Shown here one piece after another: positions 45,153-53,932 of a DNA stretch of 64,000 nucleotides. How positions within the stretch are numbered: position 1 is the first letter of the stretch; each line of letters starts with the position of its first letter. Below the pieces are notes generated by a model that made no database searches, was not told the DNA's origin, and saw nothing but the letters and a program-made list of their open reading frames with translations. Where the stretch lies: assembly GCF_900116375.1 (NCBI RefSeq), contig NZ_UETB01000005.1:62001-126000 (forward strand), read 5' to 3'. Made by a program: the position numbers and the translations under genes. The stretch comes from Georgenia satyanarayanai (GTDB lineage Bacteria > Actinomycetota > Actinomycetes > Actinomycetales > Actinomycetaceae).

Positions 45153-45758
45153 GTGAGCGAGCACTACTTCACCGCGCGGCCGGCGTCCCCCGGCGAGACG
45201 CGCACCATCGACGTCGTCCTGCGCGGGCGGCCGGTCCAGGTCCGCACCGCACCGGGCGTCTTCTCCGGCGACCGGCTCGACATCGGGACGCGCGTGCTCC
45301 TGGACGCCGTGCCCGACCCGGCGCCCACCGGGACGCTCGTCGACCTCGGCTGCGGCTGGGGTCCGATCACCCTGGCGATGGCCGCCGCCTCCCCCGCGGC
45401 GAGGGTCGTCGCCGTCGACGTCAACGAGCGGGCCCGCGACCTCACCGCGCGCAACGCCGCCGCACTCGGGCTCGGCAACGTCGTCGCCACCGCCCCGGAG
45501 GAGGCCGGTGGGCTCGTCGCGGACGGCATCGACGAGCTGTGGTCCAACCCGCCCATCCGCATCGGCAAGGAGGCGCTGCACGAGCTGCTGCGCACGTGGC
45601 TGGGCCGGCTGGCACCCGCCGGGCACGCGCGGCTGGTGGTGAGCAAGAACCTCGGGGCCGACTCCCTGCAGCGCTGGGTCGAGACCGAGCTCGGCATGCC
45701 GACGGAGCGCCTGTCGAGCTCCAAGGGCTTCCGGGTGCTCGACGTGCGCCGGGGGTAG
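45153..45758 (+). CDS. RsmC-like class I SAM methyltransferase
   Basis: A 201-residue single-domain methyltransferase (MTS family, the C-terminal half of RsmC). The start EHYFTARPASPGETRTIDVV and GVFSGDRLDIGTRVLLDAV are typical, motif I is LVDLGCGWGPITLAMAAASP, and the catalytic NPP motif is ELWSNPPIRIGKEALHELL, indicating N-methylation of guanine or adenine in RNA. The exact rRNA site is uncertain because the N-terminal RsmC domain is absent. The GTG start lacks a Shine-Dalgarno sequence, but TAGGTT (45141-45146) is 6 nt upstream, so a leaderless mRNA is likely. Confidence 0.9.
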   Translation: MSEHYFTARPASPGETRTIDVVLRGRPVQVRTAPGVFSGDRLDIGTRVLLDAVPDPAPTGTLVDLGCGWGPITLAMAAASPAARVVAVDVNERARDLTARNAAALGLGNVVATAPEEAGGLVADGIDELWSNPPIRIGKEALHELLRTWLGRLAPAGHARLVVSKNLGADSLQRWVETELGMPTERLSSSKGFRVLDVRRG

Positions 45759-45769
45759 TCCTCCTCCGC

Positions 45770-46294
45770 TCAGCTCGCCGGGAGACAGCCGCCGTCGAGG
45801 ATGACGCCGGCGAGCTGGGCGCTGACGCTGCCGTCCGCCGCGACACCGCCGACGAGGCACCCGCCTGCCGGCGCGCCGACCCCGAAGCGGACACCGCCGG
45901 CACCGTCGCCGCGTGCCCGGACGTGCTCGAGGCCCACGTCGGTGAGTGCGCGCTCGACCGCACCCTCCGTGAGGGGCTCGTCGCTCGCGCCGAGCGCCTC
46001 GAGCGCCTCGGTGGCCTGCTCGAGCGTGCCGGCGTTGCCGGCCCTCGCGCTCCCGTCGAGGGCAGCGCGGTCGCGGTACCGCTCGTTCTGCTCCATCGCG
46101 TGCTCCGGGTCGTAGGGCACGCAGTCCGTGGGCACCTGGCCGTCGACGGGCGCAGGGCAGGCGGGGAGCGGGCTCGGGCTCGAGCCCGTCGCGCCGGGCG
46201 ACGTCACGGTCCCGCACGCCGGCAGGAGGAGGAGTGCCGCAAGCATCCCGGTCGCGAGGCACACGGAGCGCCTTGTGCGGTGCTGGAGAGCCAT
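45770..46294 (-). CDS. Putative lipoprotein of unknown function
   Basis: A 174-residue predicted lipoprotein. A basic N-terminus and hydrophobic core end in the lipobox LLLLPAC-GTV (Cys at residue 27), followed by a Ser/Pro/Gly linker. The mature part has four further Cys (two near CPAPVDGQVPTDC, two near AGGCLVGGVA and DGGCLPAS) that could form disulphides. I do not recognise the family. It lies 42 bp downstream of dapF. TACACT 8 nt before the ATG and no Shine-Dalgarno sequence suggest its own leaderless transcript. It would be processed by LspA (9012-9878). Confidence 0.82.
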   Translation of the reverse strand: MALQHRTRRSVCLATGMLAALLLLPACGTVTSPGATGSSPSPLPACPAPVDGQVPTDCVPYDPEHAMEQNERYRDRAALDGSARAGNAGTLEQATEALEALGASDEPLTEGAVERALTDVGLEHVRARGDGAGGVRFGVGAPAGGCLVGGVAADGSVSAQLAGVILDGGCLPAS

Positions 46295-46336
46295 GGCCGG
46301 GGAGTGTACCGACGCCGCGGCGGGGACGGCCGTGGG

Positions 46337-47248
46337 TCAGCGCAGCGTGACGCGCCCGACGAGCGTCGCCGGGCCGGTCAGCAGGGCGCGGCCGTCGTCG
46401 GTGAGCCGCACGAGCAGCTCCCCGCCCGGCACGAGCACGCGCCACAGCCGGGGTGCCCCGGCCCCTCCCCACGCGTGCAGCGCGACGGCGACGGCGCAGG
46501 CGCCGGTGCCGCACGAGCGTGTCTCCCCCGCACCGCGCTCCTGCACGCGCATGCGGACGGCGCCGGTGGCCTCGCCGTCCGTCGTCGTCTCCCCGAGGGG
46601 GACGACGATCTCGACGTTCGTGCCGTCGGCGGGCTCGGGGTCGACGGCCACGAGCGGGACGAGGTCGGCCGCCGCCAGCTCGTCCTCGTCGGGCAGGGCG
46701 ACGACGGCGTGCGGGTTGGGCATGGTGACGCGCAGCCCGGCACGGGTGCCCTCGAGGCCGCGCACCTGGACGGCGACGTCGAAGCCGCGGGTGACGGCGT
46801 CGCCGCCCCCGGGCAGCTGCCAGGGGCCCATGTCGACGGTCCAGTCGGTGCCGGTGCGGGTGACGGTGCGCACGCCCCCGCGGGTGCCGATGAGCACGGG
46901 CTCGCCGTCCGCGGGGGCGATGAGGCCCTCGTCGACGAGGTAGGTGGCCAGGAGCCGGGCGGCGTTGCCGCACATCTCGGCGACCGAGCCGTCGGCGTTG
47001 CGGTAGTCCATGAACCACTCGGCGCCCTCGGCTGCCGCGGCGCGGGCCTCGGGCGTCCCCAGCGCGGCGGACCGGACGGCCCGGACGAGGCCGTCGGCGC
47101 CGATGCCGGCGCGCCGGTCGCACAGCGCGGCGACGGCGGCGGCGTCCACGTCGAGGCGGGCGTCGGGGTCGGTGAGGAGGACGAAGTCGTTCTCCGTGGC
47201 GTGCCCCTTGGTGAGCGGGACACCCCGGAGCGGGGCCAGCAGCGACAT
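46337..47248 (-). CDS. dapF: Diaminopimelate epimerase
   Basis: A 303-residue cofactor-independent racemase converting LL- to meso-diaminopimelate, for lysine and, in DAP-type walls, peptidoglycan. The two catalytic cysteines are in GSVAEMCGNAARLLATYLV and ETRSCGTGACAVAVALHAW. N-terminal KGHATENDFVLLTDPD and the RAGIGADGLVRAVRSA motif are intact. The ATG at 47248 is chosen over a GTG at 47254 because TAGGCT ends exactly 7 nt before it, fitting a leaderless mRNA. It follows miaA by 90 bp. Confidence 0.95.
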   Translation of the reverse strand: MSLLAPLRGVPLTKGHATENDFVLLTDPDARLDVDAAAVAALCDRRAGIGADGLVRAVRSAALGTPEARAAAAEGAEWFMDYRNADGSVAEMCGNAARLLATYLVDEGLIAPADGEPVLIGTRGGVRTVTRTGTDWTVDMGPWQLPGGGDAVTRGFDVAVQVRGLEGTRAGLRVTMPNPHAVVALPDEDELAAADLVPLVAVDPEPADGTNVEIVVPLGETTTDGEATGAVRMRVQERGAGETRSCGTGACAVAVALHAWGGAGAPRLWRVLVPGGELLVRLTDDGRALLTGPATLVGRVTLR

Positions 47249-47338
47249 GCCCACGAGCCTACGCGCCCTCCCCGGAACCTCCGCACGCGCCCGGCACTCC
47301 TGTGACGACGCCCTCCCGCAGGCGGCCGAGGGGGCGGA

Positions 47339-48247
47339 CTACGCCAGGAGGGCGGCTACCCGGTCCGGCAGGTCGGGCGACGGCGGGAGCCAGTGGACGC
47401 GGGGGTCACGGCGGAACCACTTCTCCTGGCGGCGGGCGAGCTGGCGGGTGGCGATCGAGATGGCCTCGTGCGCCTCCTCGACGCTGAGCCGTCCCTCGAG
47501 GACGGCCACGGCCTGGGCGTAGCCGACGGCGCGGGACGCGGTCCGGCCCTCCGCCAGTCCCGCGGCGAGCAGCTCGCGGGTCTCCTCCAGCAGGCCGCCG
47601 TCGAGCATCCTCCGCGTGCGGGCGGCGATCCGGACGTTGAGCTCCTCGCGCGGGACGTCGATGGCGACCTGGACGGCGGGCAGGTGGTAGCGGTGCTCGG
47701 GCAGCGTGGCGGAGTAGGGCCGGCCGGTCAGCTCGATGACCTCCAGGGCGCGCACGATGCGCCGGGTGTTGCCCGGCGGGATCCGCTCGGCGGCAGTGGG
47801 GTCGCGCTCGGCCAGCTCCCGGTACAGCATCCCGGGGCCCTCCTCCTCGGCGCGGGCCTCCAGGCGGCCGCGCACCTCGGGGTCCGTGCCCGGGAACTCG
47901 AGCTCGTCCAGGACGGCGCGGACGTAGAGCCCCGAGCCGCCGACGAGGACACCGCGGCGGCCCCGGCCGTCGACGGCGGCGAGGTCGGCGCGCGCCTCGC
48001 GCTGGTAGGCCGCGACGCTCGCCTCCTCGGTGACGTCGAGGACGTCGAGCTGGTGGTGCACGACTCCCCTCCGCTCGGCGACCGCGAGCTTGGCGGTACC
48101 GACGTCCATGCCGCGGTAGAGCTGCATCGCGTCCGCGTTGACGGCCTCGGCGGACCCAGGGCCGCCGAGGAGGTCGACGACGTCGAGCGCGAGGTCGGAC
48201 TTGCCCGTCGCGGTGGGTCCGACGACGGCGAGGACGGGAGAGTGCAC
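47339..48247 (-). CDS. miaA: tRNA dimethylallyltransferase
   Basis: A 302-residue enzyme adding dimethylallyl to A37 of tRNAs that read UNN codons; the product is the substrate of MiaB. The P-loop is LAVVGPTATGKSDLALDVVD, the catalytic region NADAMQLYRGMDVGTAKLAV, and the prenyl/tRNA-binding parts GGSGLYVRAVLDELEFPGTD and GNTRRIVRALEVIELTGRP. The GTG start has TAGCCT exactly 7 nt upstream and no Shine-Dalgarno sequence, so it probably has its own promoter downstream of the large inverted repeat that separates it from miaB. Confidence 0.96.
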   Translation of the reverse strand: MHSPVLAVVGPTATGKSDLALDVVDLLGGPGSAEAVNADAMQLYRGMDVGTAKLAVAERRGVVHHQLDVLDVTEEASVAAYQREARADLAAVDGRGRRGVLVGGSGLYVRAVLDELEFPGTDPEVRGRLEARAEEEGPGMLYRELAERDPTAAERIPPGNTRRIVRALEVIELTGRPYSATLPEHRYHLPAVQVAIDVPREELNVRIAARTRRMLDGGLLEETRELLAAGLAEGRTASRAVGYAQAVAVLEGRLSVEEAHEAISIATRQLARRQEKWFRRDPRVHWLPPSPDLPDRVAALLA

Positions 48248-48296
48248 GGCGCCCAGGCTACGCGGCGGGCCCGCCCCGCCCCGCCTTGCCCCACCC

Positions 48297-48357
48297 CCTG
48301 CCGCGAGCGCTGAGTTGTTACCGGGACGCCCGGTAACAACTCAGCGCTCGCGGCAGG
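48297..48357. repeat. Perfect 29-bp inverted repeat with 3-nt loop
   Basis: The left arm (48297-48325, beginning cctgccgcgagcgctgag and ending ttgttaccggg) is the exact reverse complement of 48329-48357; the loop is acg. It lies between miaB and miaA. It could act as a miaB terminator, but it is far longer and more exact than the other terminators here, and its central ttgttaccggg is unusually A+T-rich for the window. A palindromic interspersed element is an alternative. Confidence 0.85.
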
Positions 48358-48368
48358 AAGGGATGGGG

Positions 48369-48432
48369 ACGCGGGAAGGGGGCGCGGGAGAGGAAGGGGG
48401 CGCGGGAAGGGGGCGTCGGACAGGGGCGCGGT
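48369..48432. repeat. G-rich imperfect direct repeats
   Basis: The unit gcgggaagggggc recurs about three times with small variations (including gcgggagaggaagggggc) between the 29-bp inverted repeat and the end of miaB. Several runs of four or five G could form a quadruplex. No gene is evident here. Confidence 0.5.
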
Positions 48433-48443
48433 GGTAGGCCGGC

Positions 48444-49961
48444 TCAGCGGGTGCGCAGGGTCGGCATGCCGAGGGTCACCGCACCGTCGGCTGCCGAGGC
48501 GCCACCGCCGTGGTCGTGGTCCCCGCGCTGGGCGCGCTCCCACGCGTCGCCGGCGCGCGTGCGGCGCAGGGCGTAGGTGCCGCCGAGCGCCGGGGAGTCG
48601 GCGACGAGGTGGTGGGGAGCGCCGTGGGTGACGGTCGCGGTCACCATGTCGCCGGGACGCGGGAGGTCCGTGACGCCGTCGGGAAGCGCGACGTGGACGA
48701 GCCGGTTGTCGGCGGCCCGGCCGCTGATCCGGGCGGTCGCGCCGTCCTTGCGGCCGCCGCCGTCGGCGACGAGCACCTCGACGGTGCGCCCGACCTGCCG
48801 CTCGTTCTCCTCCGTGCCGATGCGCTCCTGGAGGGCGACGAGGCGCTGGTAGCGCTCGGCGACGACGTCGGCCGGCACCTGCTCGGGCAGGTCGGCCGCG
48901 GGCGTGCCCGGCCGCGGGGAGTACTGGAAGGTGAAGGCGCTGGCGAAGCGGGACGCCTCGACGACGTCGAGGGTGGCCTGGAAGTCCTCCTCGGTCTCCC
49001 CCGGGAAGCCGACGATGATGTCGGTGCTGATCGCGGCGTCGGGGATGGCGGAACGGACGCGGTCGAGGATGCCGAGGAACTTCGCCGAGCGGTAGGAGCG
49101 CCGCATGGCCCGCAGGATCCGGTCCGAGCCGGACTGCAGCGGCATGTGGAGCTGCGGCATGACGGTGGGCGTCTGGGCCATCGCCTCGATGACGTCGTCG
49201 GTGAAGGCGGCGGGGTGCGGGGAGGTGAAGCGCACCCGCTCCAGGCCCTCGACCTGCCCGCAGGCGCGCAGCAGCTTGGCGAAGGCGCCGCGGTCCCCGA
49301 AGCCCACCCCGTAGGAGTTGACGTTCTGACCGAGGAGCGTGACCTCGATGGCGCCCTGGGCGACGACGGCCTCGACCTCGGCGAGCACGTCCCCCGGCCG
49401 GCGGTCGCGCTCCTTGCCGCGCAGGTGCGGCACGATGCAGAAGGTGCACGTGTTGTTGCAGCCCACGGAGATCGACACCCAGCCGGCGTAGGCCGACTCG
49501 CGCTTGGTGGGCAGGGTCGAGGGGAAGACCTTGAGCGACTCCTCGATCTCCACCTGCGCCTCGGCGTTGTGCCGCGCCCGCTCGAGCAGGGTGGGCAGGA
49601 CGTCGAGGTTGTGGGTGCCGAAGACGACGTCGACCCACGGCGCCTTGTCGACGATGCCGTCGCGCATCTGCTGGGCCAGGCAGCCGCCGACGGCGATCTG
49701 CATCCCCGGCCGCGTGCGCTTGACCGACGCGAGCTGACCGAGGTTGCCGAAGAGCCGGCTCGCGGCGTTCTCGCGCACCGAGCACGTGTTGATGACGACG
49801 ACGTCGGCGCCGGTGCCCAGCGCCTCGCCGGCACCCGCCTCGGCGGGCACGTAGCCGGCGCCCTCGAGCATGCCGGCCAGGCGCTCGGAGTCGTGGACGT
49901 TCATCTGGCAGCCCATGGTGCGCACGACGTAGGTGCGGGGCGCGCTCGCGGTGGCAGTCAT
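48444..49961 (-). CDS. miaB: tRNA-2-methylthio-N6-dimethylallyladenosine synthase
   Basis: A 505-residue radical-SAM methylthiotransferase that completes ms2i6A37. Three N-terminal cluster cysteines are in [38 protein letters not shown] and [12 protein letters not shown]. The radical-SAM CxxxCxxC is in [20 protein letters not shown]-terminal TRAM domain ([20 protein letters not shown]) follows. The ATG at 49961 lacks a good Shine-Dalgarno sequence; TACACT lies 9 nt upstream. The last 40 residues are a Gly/His-rich unconserved tail. Confidence 0.96.
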   Translation of the reverse strand: MTATASAPRTYVVRTMGCQMNVHDSERLAGMLEGAGYVPAEAGAGEALGTGADVVVINTCSVRENAASRLFGNLGQLASVKRTRPGMQIAVGGCLAQQMRDGIVDKAPWVDVVFGTHNLDVLPTLLERARHNAEAQVEIEESLKVFPSTLPTKRESAYAGWVSISVGCNNTCTFCIVPHLRGKERDRRPGDVLAEVEAVVAQGAIEVTLLGQNVNSYGVGFGDRGAFAKLLRACGQVEGLERVRFTSPHPAAFTDDVIEAMAQTPTVMPQLHMPLQSGSDRILRAMRRSYRSAKFLGILDRVRSAIPDAAISTDIIVGFPGETEEDFQATLDVVEASRFASAFTFQYSPRPGTPAADLPEQVPADVVAERYQRLVALQERIGTEENERQVGRTVEVLVADGGGRKDGATARISGRAADNRLVHVALPDGVTDLPRPGDMVTATVTHGAPHHLVADSPALGGTYALRRTRAGDAWERAQRGDHDHGGGASAADGAVTLGMPTLRTR

Positions 49962-50038
49962 CGTCGAGCAAGTGTAGTTGCGCCGCGCCGTGTCCCGACC
50001 GTGACCCCGAAAATCATGATCCCAGCCACATCACTGGT

Positions 50039-50044
50039 TAAGTT
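50039..50044 (+). promoter_or_regulatory. Putative leaderless -10 for the amino-acid ABC operon
   Basis: TAAGTT is followed by 7 nt and the gluA ATG at 50052, with no Shine-Dalgarno sequence. No convincing -35 is seen. The 90-bp divergent gap to miaB (49962-50051) is locally A+T-richer than its surroundings, as expected for a promoter region. Confidence 0.45.
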
Positions 50045-50051
50045 GACCCTT

Positions 50052-50819
50052 ATGACTGAGCCGGACATGCCGCCACCGACCTCCGAGGCCCTCGTCGAGA
50101 TGCGGCACGTCGACAAGTACTTCGGCGAGCTCCACGTCCTCAAGGACATCGACCTCACCGTGCACCGCGGCGAGGTCGTCGTCGTCATCGGCCCGTCGGG
50201 CTCCGGCAAGTCGACGCTGTGCCGAACCATCAACCGCCTCGAGACGATCAACTCCGGTGAGATCCTCGTCGACGGCACCCCGCTGCCCGCCGAAGGCAAG
50301 GCGCTTGCCCGTCTGCGCGCCGACGTCGGGATGGTCTTCCAGTCCTTCAACCTCTTCGCCCACAAGACGGTCCTCGACAACGTCACCCTCGGGCCGGTGA
50401 AGGTCAAGGGGATGAAGGCCAAGGAGGCCAAGGAGCAGGCCATGGGGCTGCTCGAGCGTGTCGGTGTCGCGAACCAGGCGTCCAAGCTCCCCGCCCAGCT
50501 CTCCGGCGGCCAGCAGCAGCGCGTCGCCATCGCCCGGGCCCTGGCGATGCAGCCCAAGGTCATGCTCTTCGACGAGCCGACCTCCGCGCTGGACCCCGAG
50601 ATGATCAACGAGGTCCTCGACGTCATGACCTCCCTCGCGCGCGAGGGCATGACCATGGTCGTCGTCACCCACGAGATGGGCTTCGCCCGCCGCGCCGCCG
50701 ACCGCGTCGTCTTCATGGACGCCGGCGAGATCGTCGAGGAGAAGGACCCGGAGTCGTTCTTCACGCACGCGGAGACGGACCGCGCCAAGGACTTCCTGGG
50801 CAAGATCCTCACCCACTGA
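50052..50819 (+). CDS. gluA: Amino-acid ABC transporter ATP-binding protein (GluA-type)
   Basis: A 255-residue ATPase of a polar-amino-acid (glutamate/glutamine) importer. Walker [22 protein letters not shown]-loop [20 protein letters not shown], signature [19 protein letters not shown], Walker [20 protein letters not shown] and H-loop [16 protein letters not shown] are all intact. It begins a gluABCD operon. The ATG at 50052 is chosen because a TAAGTT lies 7 nt upstream; an in-frame ATG at 50067 is an alternative. The symbol follows the corynebacterial glutamate system; substrate identity is inferred. Confidence 0.93.
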   Translation: MTEPDMPPPTSEALVEMRHVDKYFGELHVLKDIDLTVHRGEVVVVIGPSGSGKSTLCRTINRLETINSGEILVDGTPLPAEGKALARLRADVGMVFQSFNLFAHKTVLDNVTLGPVKVKGMKAKEAKEQAMGLLERVGVANQASKLPAQLSGGQQQRVAIARALAMQPKVMLFDEPTSALDPEMINEVLDVMTSLAREGMTMVVVTHEMGFARRAADRVVFMDAGEIVEEKDPESFFTHAETDRAKDFLGKILTH

Positions 50820-50861
50820 CCCAACCCGATCCGCGTTGTGTGCCAACTGAAGGAGAAGAGC

Positions 50862-51719
50862 ATGCGTAAGACTCGAAGGACGATGATCGCCCTGGCGGCG
50901 GCAGGGATGCTCACGCTGTCTGCCTGTGGTGACGACAACGGCGGCACCGAGACCGAGGCCGTCGACCCCTCGGAGTTCCCCGAGGGGAGCACGATGGCCC
51001 GGATCGTCGAGGAGGGGACGATCACCATCGGCACGAAGTTCGACCAGCCGCTCTTCGGCCTCCAGGGCCCCGACGGCGTCCCGGTCGGCTTCGACGTCGA
51101 GATCGGCCAGCTCATCGCCGACTCCCTCGGCGTGGAGGCGGAGTTCGTCGAGGCCCAGTCCGCCCAGCGCGAGCAGCTCATCGAGAACGGGGCGGTCGAC
51201 ATCGTCGTGGCGACGTACACGATCAACGACGACCGCAAGGAGCTCATCGACTTCGCCGGGCCGTACTACGTCGCCGGCCAGTCGCTCATGGTGGCGGCCG
51301 ACAACACCGACATCAACGGCCCGGACGACCTCGCCGGCAAGACCGTGTGCTCGGCGGACGGCTCGACGCCGGCGCAGAACATCCGCGACAACTACCCCGA
51401 CGCCGAGCTCGTCACCTACGGCGCCTACACCGACTGCCTCGACCCGCTGAGCAGCGGCCAGGTCGACGCGGTCACCACCGACAACGTCATCCTCGCCGGC
51501 TACGTCGACGAGCAGCCCGACGACTTCAAGCTCGTCGGGGAGCAGTTCACCGAGGAGCCGTACGGCATCGGCCTGGCCAAGGGTGACGACGAGTTCCGCA
51601 CGTTCATCAACGACGTCCTCGAGGAGGCCTACGATGACGGACGCTGGGCCGAGGCGTGGGAGAACACCGCCGGGGCGGTGCTCGACACGCCCGAGCCGCC
51701 CGAGGTCGACCGGTACTGA
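50862..51719 (+). CDS. gluB: Amino-acid ABC transporter substrate-binding lipoprotein (GluB-type)
   Basis: A 285-residue lipid-anchored binding protein (SBP_bac_3). Signal peptide and lipobox are MIALAAAGMLTLSAC-GDD (Cys at about residue 24). The two-lobed periplasmic-binding fold shows TITIGTKFDQPLFGLQGPDG, GVPVGFDVEIGQLIADSLGV, VATYTINDDRKELIDFAGPY and DDLAGKTVCSADGSTPAQNI, as in glutamate/glutamine binders. The ATG at 50862 follows AAGGAG, preferred over an in-frame start at 50838. A strong hairpin after the stop probably raises its expression relative to the permeases. Confidence 0.94.
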   Translation: MRKTRRTMIALAAAGMLTLSACGDDNGGTETEAVDPSEFPEGSTMARIVEEGTITIGTKFDQPLFGLQGPDGVPVGFDVEIGQLIADSLGVEAEFVEAQSAQREQLIENGAVDIVVATYTINDDRKELIDFAGPYYVAGQSLMVAADNTDINGPDDLAGKTVCSADGSTPAQNIRDNYPDAELVTYGAYTDCLDPLSSGQVDAVTTDNVILAGYVDEQPDDFKLVGEQFTEEPYGIGLAKGDDEFRTFINDVLEEAYDDGRWAEAWENTAGAVLDTPEPPEVDRY

Positions 51720-51729
51720 GCCGACTCCT

Positions 51730-51761
51730 GCGGTCCGGGGCGCTGCGGCGCCCCGGACCGC
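51730..51761 (+). terminator. Intra-operon hairpin between gluB and gluC
   Basis: A perfect 14-bp stem (gcggtccggggcgc at 51730-51743 with 51748-51761) and 4-nt loop lies 11 bp after gluB. In ABC operons such hairpins stabilise the upstream binding-protein mRNA or partly terminate transcription, giving excess binding protein. Confidence 0.75.
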
Positions 51762-51784
51762 ATCCACGCTGATCGGGAACCTGA

Positions 51785-52435
51785 ATGAACGTCGTCCTCG
51801 ACAACCTGCCGGCCTTCTGGGACGGCTTCCTCACCACGCTGTACATCGCCGTCGTCAGCGGCGTCATCTCACTGGTGGCGGGAGTCGTCCTGGCCGCCAT
51901 GCGCGTGTCCCCCCTCTCGACGCTGCGCTGGGTCTCGACCGCCTGGGTCGAGGTCATGCGGAACACCCCGCTGACGCTCCTGTTCATCTTCGTCTCCAGC
52001 GTGCTGCTGACCATGGACATCCTCATCCCGATCGGCCGCACCCAGGCGATCGTCGCCCTGTCGGTCTACACCTCGGCCTTCGTCTGCGAGGCCGTCCGCT
52101 CGGGCATCAACAGCGTGGGGATCGGGCAGGCGGAGGCAGCGCGGTCCATCGGCCTCACCGGCGGCCAGTCGCTCACGCTCGTCGTCCTGCCCCAGGCCCT
52201 GCGCACCGTCGTGCCGCCCATCATCAACGTCCTCATCGCGATGGTGAAGAACACCTCGATCGCCGCCGGCTTCGCGTCGGCAGAGCTCGTGTCCGCCGCG
52301 CGGACGGTCTCCTTGGCGAATCCCGGCACCGCGCTCTGGGTCTTCAGCGGCATCGCCGTCTTCTACCTGATCATCACCGTGCCCGCCGGCACGCTTGCCA
52401 ACCGGATCGAGCGAAAGGTGGCCTTCGCACGATGA
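51785..52435 (+). CDS. gluC: Amino-acid ABC transporter permease (GluC-type)
   Basis: A 216-residue permease with five or so membrane segments (LTTLYIAVVSGVISLVAGVV, PLTLLFIFVSSVLLTMDILI). The EAA loop, which contacts the ATPase, is GIGQAEAARSIGLTGGQSLT followed by LVVLPQALRTVVPP. The N-terminus NVVLDNLPAFWDGFLTTLYI is the HisM/GlnP-family signature. The ATG starts 65 bp after gluB. Its stop overlaps gluD by 4 nt (ATGA). Confidence 0.93.
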   Translation: MNVVLDNLPAFWDGFLTTLYIAVVSGVISLVAGVVLAAMRVSPLSTLRWVSTAWVEVMRNTPLTLLFIFVSSVLLTMDILIPIGRTQAIVALSVYTSAFVCEAVRSGINSVGIGQAEAARSIGLTGGQSLTLVVLPQALRTVVPPIINVLIAMVKNTSIAAGFASAELVSAARTVSLANPGTALWVFSGIAVFYLIITVPAGTLANRIERKVAFAR

Positions 52436-53322
52436 ATGACGTCAGCACCGTCCTGTACGACGCGCCGGGTCCGGTCACCCGCCGCCGCCAGCGCCTGCTC
52501 TCCGCCCTGGCCGGGCTCCTCATCCTCGCGGTTCTCGCGTGGGGGCTGTACGCGATGTACCGCAACGACATCTTCAACGACCGGTGGCTCGTGCTCGTCG
52601 ACCCCCCGCGTGGCCAGACTGTCGAGAACGTGTGGTGGGACTCGCTGCTGTGGGGCGGACTCATCCAGGGCACCCTCAAGGCAGCCGCGCTCGCGATGCC
52701 CCTGGCCGGATTGCTCGCGCTCGTCCTCGTCATCCTGCGGACCACCCCGCGCCGGGCCGTCCGCACCCCCACCACCGGTCTCATCGAGCTCTTCCGCGGA
52801 CTGCCGGTGCTCGTGCTCATGATGTTCGGGTACTTCGTCTTCGACTTCAGCCCGTTCACCTCGGTGGTGTTCGGACTGGTGATCTACAACGGCGCCATCG
52901 TCGCCGAGATCCTCCGCGCCGGACTGTCCTCCCTCGCCAAGGGCCAGGGAGAGGCGGGCTCGGCGATCGGGCTCTCCTGGTTCCAGAACTTCTTCATCAT
53001 CATGCTGCCGCAGGCGGTACGGGTGATGCTGCCGAGCCTCATCGCCCAGCTCGTCGTCCTGCTCAAGGACACCTCGATCGGCTTCATCATCGCCTACCAC
53101 GAGCTGCTCCGGGCGTCCCAGATCAACTACAACTTCTTCGGCAACGAGAGCCGGCTACCGTTCTTCGTCGCCGCGCTGGGGATCTACCTCACCCTGAACT
53201 TCACGCTCACCCGGCTGGCGATCGTCGTCGAGAGGCGCCTGCGCCAGCGGGGTCAGAGGGTGGGGAAGCCCGGGCGCCAGGCAGCGGCGCGCAATCCCCT
53301 GTCGACCGGGTCCAACGTCTGA
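52432..53322 (+). CDS. gluD: Amino-acid ABC transporter permease (GluD-type)
   Basis: A 296-residue partner permease. A basic cytoplasmic N-terminus and first segment (ALAGLLILAVLAWGLYAMYR) precede the conserved core: TGLIELFRGLPVLVLMMFGY, EILRAGLSSLAKGQGEAGSA (EAA loop), FFIIMLPQAVRVMLPSLIAQ, VVLLKDTSIGFIIAYHELL. The ATG overlaps the gluC stop by 4 nt. A basic tail of about 25 residues is unconserved. It ends at a shared terminator facing recX. Confidence 0.93.
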   Translation: MNDVSTVLYDAPGPVTRRRQRLLSALAGLLILAVLAWGLYAMYRNDIFNDRWLVLVDPPRGQTVENVWWDSLLWGGLIQGTLKAAALAMPLAGLLALVLVILRTTPRRAVRTPTTGLIELFRGLPVLVLMMFGYFVFDFSPFTSVVFGLVIYNGAIVAEILRAGLSSLAKGQGEAGSAIGLSWFQNFFIIMLPQAVRVMLPSLIAQLVVLLKDTSIGFIIAYHELLRASQINYNFFGNESRLPFFVAALGIYLTLNFTLTRLAIVVERRLRQRGQRVGKPGRQAAARNPLSTGSNV

Positions 53323-53334
53323 CACCCACGGTGG

Positions 53335-53377
53335 GGGCGACCCGCTCTGCCCGCCTACGGCGAGCCGAGCGGGTCGC
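53335..53377. terminator. Bidirectional terminator between gluD and recX
   Basis: The 12-bp arms ggcgacccgctc (53335-53346) and gagcgggtcgcc (53366-53377) enclose an 19-nt loop. The recX stop codon (53355) falls in the loop, so the hairpin covers the last codons of recX and the tail of the glu operon. Confidence 0.7.
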
Positions 53378-53840
53378 CGTCGGTCTCCTCGCCGTCCGCG
53401 GCGAGAGCGTCGTCGACGGCGCGCATCGCGACCCCGGGTGAGTAGCCCTTGCGGGCGAGCATGCCGGCGAGCCGGCGACGGCGCTTGACCGGGTCGAGGC
53501 CGCGGCTCGCCCGGGCCTTGCGGACGGCGAGGTCACGGGCCGCGGTGAGCTCGTCGTCGTCGTCGATCTGCTCGAGGGCCTGCTCGGCGACCTCGGGGTC
53601 CACTCCCTTGCGCCGCAGCTCGTGGGACAGGGCTCGCCGGGCGAGCCCGCGCTCCTGGTGGCGGGTGCGGACGAGCATCTCCGCGTAGGCGGCGTCGTCG
53701 ACGAGGCCGACCTCCTCGAAACGGTCGAGGAGCCGCTCCGCGACGTCCTCGGGGACGTCCTTGGCGGCGAGCTTCTCCGCCAGCTGGGCCCGGCTGCGGG
53801 GCGCGGCGGCGAGCTGGCGCAGCAGGATGGCGCGCGCCAC
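53355..53840 (-). CDS. recX: RecA regulator RecX
   Basis: A 161-residue all-helical modulator that caps or disassembles RecA filaments. Tandem three-helix repeats are visible: ARAILLRQLAAAPRSRAQLA, RLLDRFEEVGLVDDAAYAEM, HELRRKGVDPEVAEQALEQI, LAGMLARKGYSPGVAMRAVD. The GTG at 53840 is the only in-frame start in the gap; the upstream GAGGAG abuts it, so translation may depend on coupling to recA. It lies 92 bp after recA behind a hairpin that should lower its expression. Confidence 0.9.
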   Translation of the reverse strand: MARAILLRQLAAAPRSRAQLAEKLAAKDVPEDVAERLLDRFEEVGLVDDAAYAEMLVRTRHQERGLARRALSHELRRKGVDPEVAEQALEQIDDDDELTAARDLAVRKARASRGLDPVKRRRRLAGMLARKGYSPGVAMRAVDDALAADGEETDGDPLGSP

Positions 53841-53877
53841 CTCCTCACCGGGCGGCTCGACGTCCTCGGCGGCAGCA

Positions 53878-53917
53878 CCGGTGGTCGGAGGCTCCGGTGC
53901 GGGCCTCCGACCACCGG
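53878..53917 (-). terminator. recA-recX intercistronic hairpin
   Basis: A perfect 14-bp stem (ccggtggtcggagg at 53878-53891 with 53904-53917) and 12-nt loop. A partial terminator between recA and recX, keeping RecX low relative to RecA, is known in other bacteria and fits here. Confidence 0.75.
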
Positions 53918-53932
53918 GCCGGGACGAGAGGC

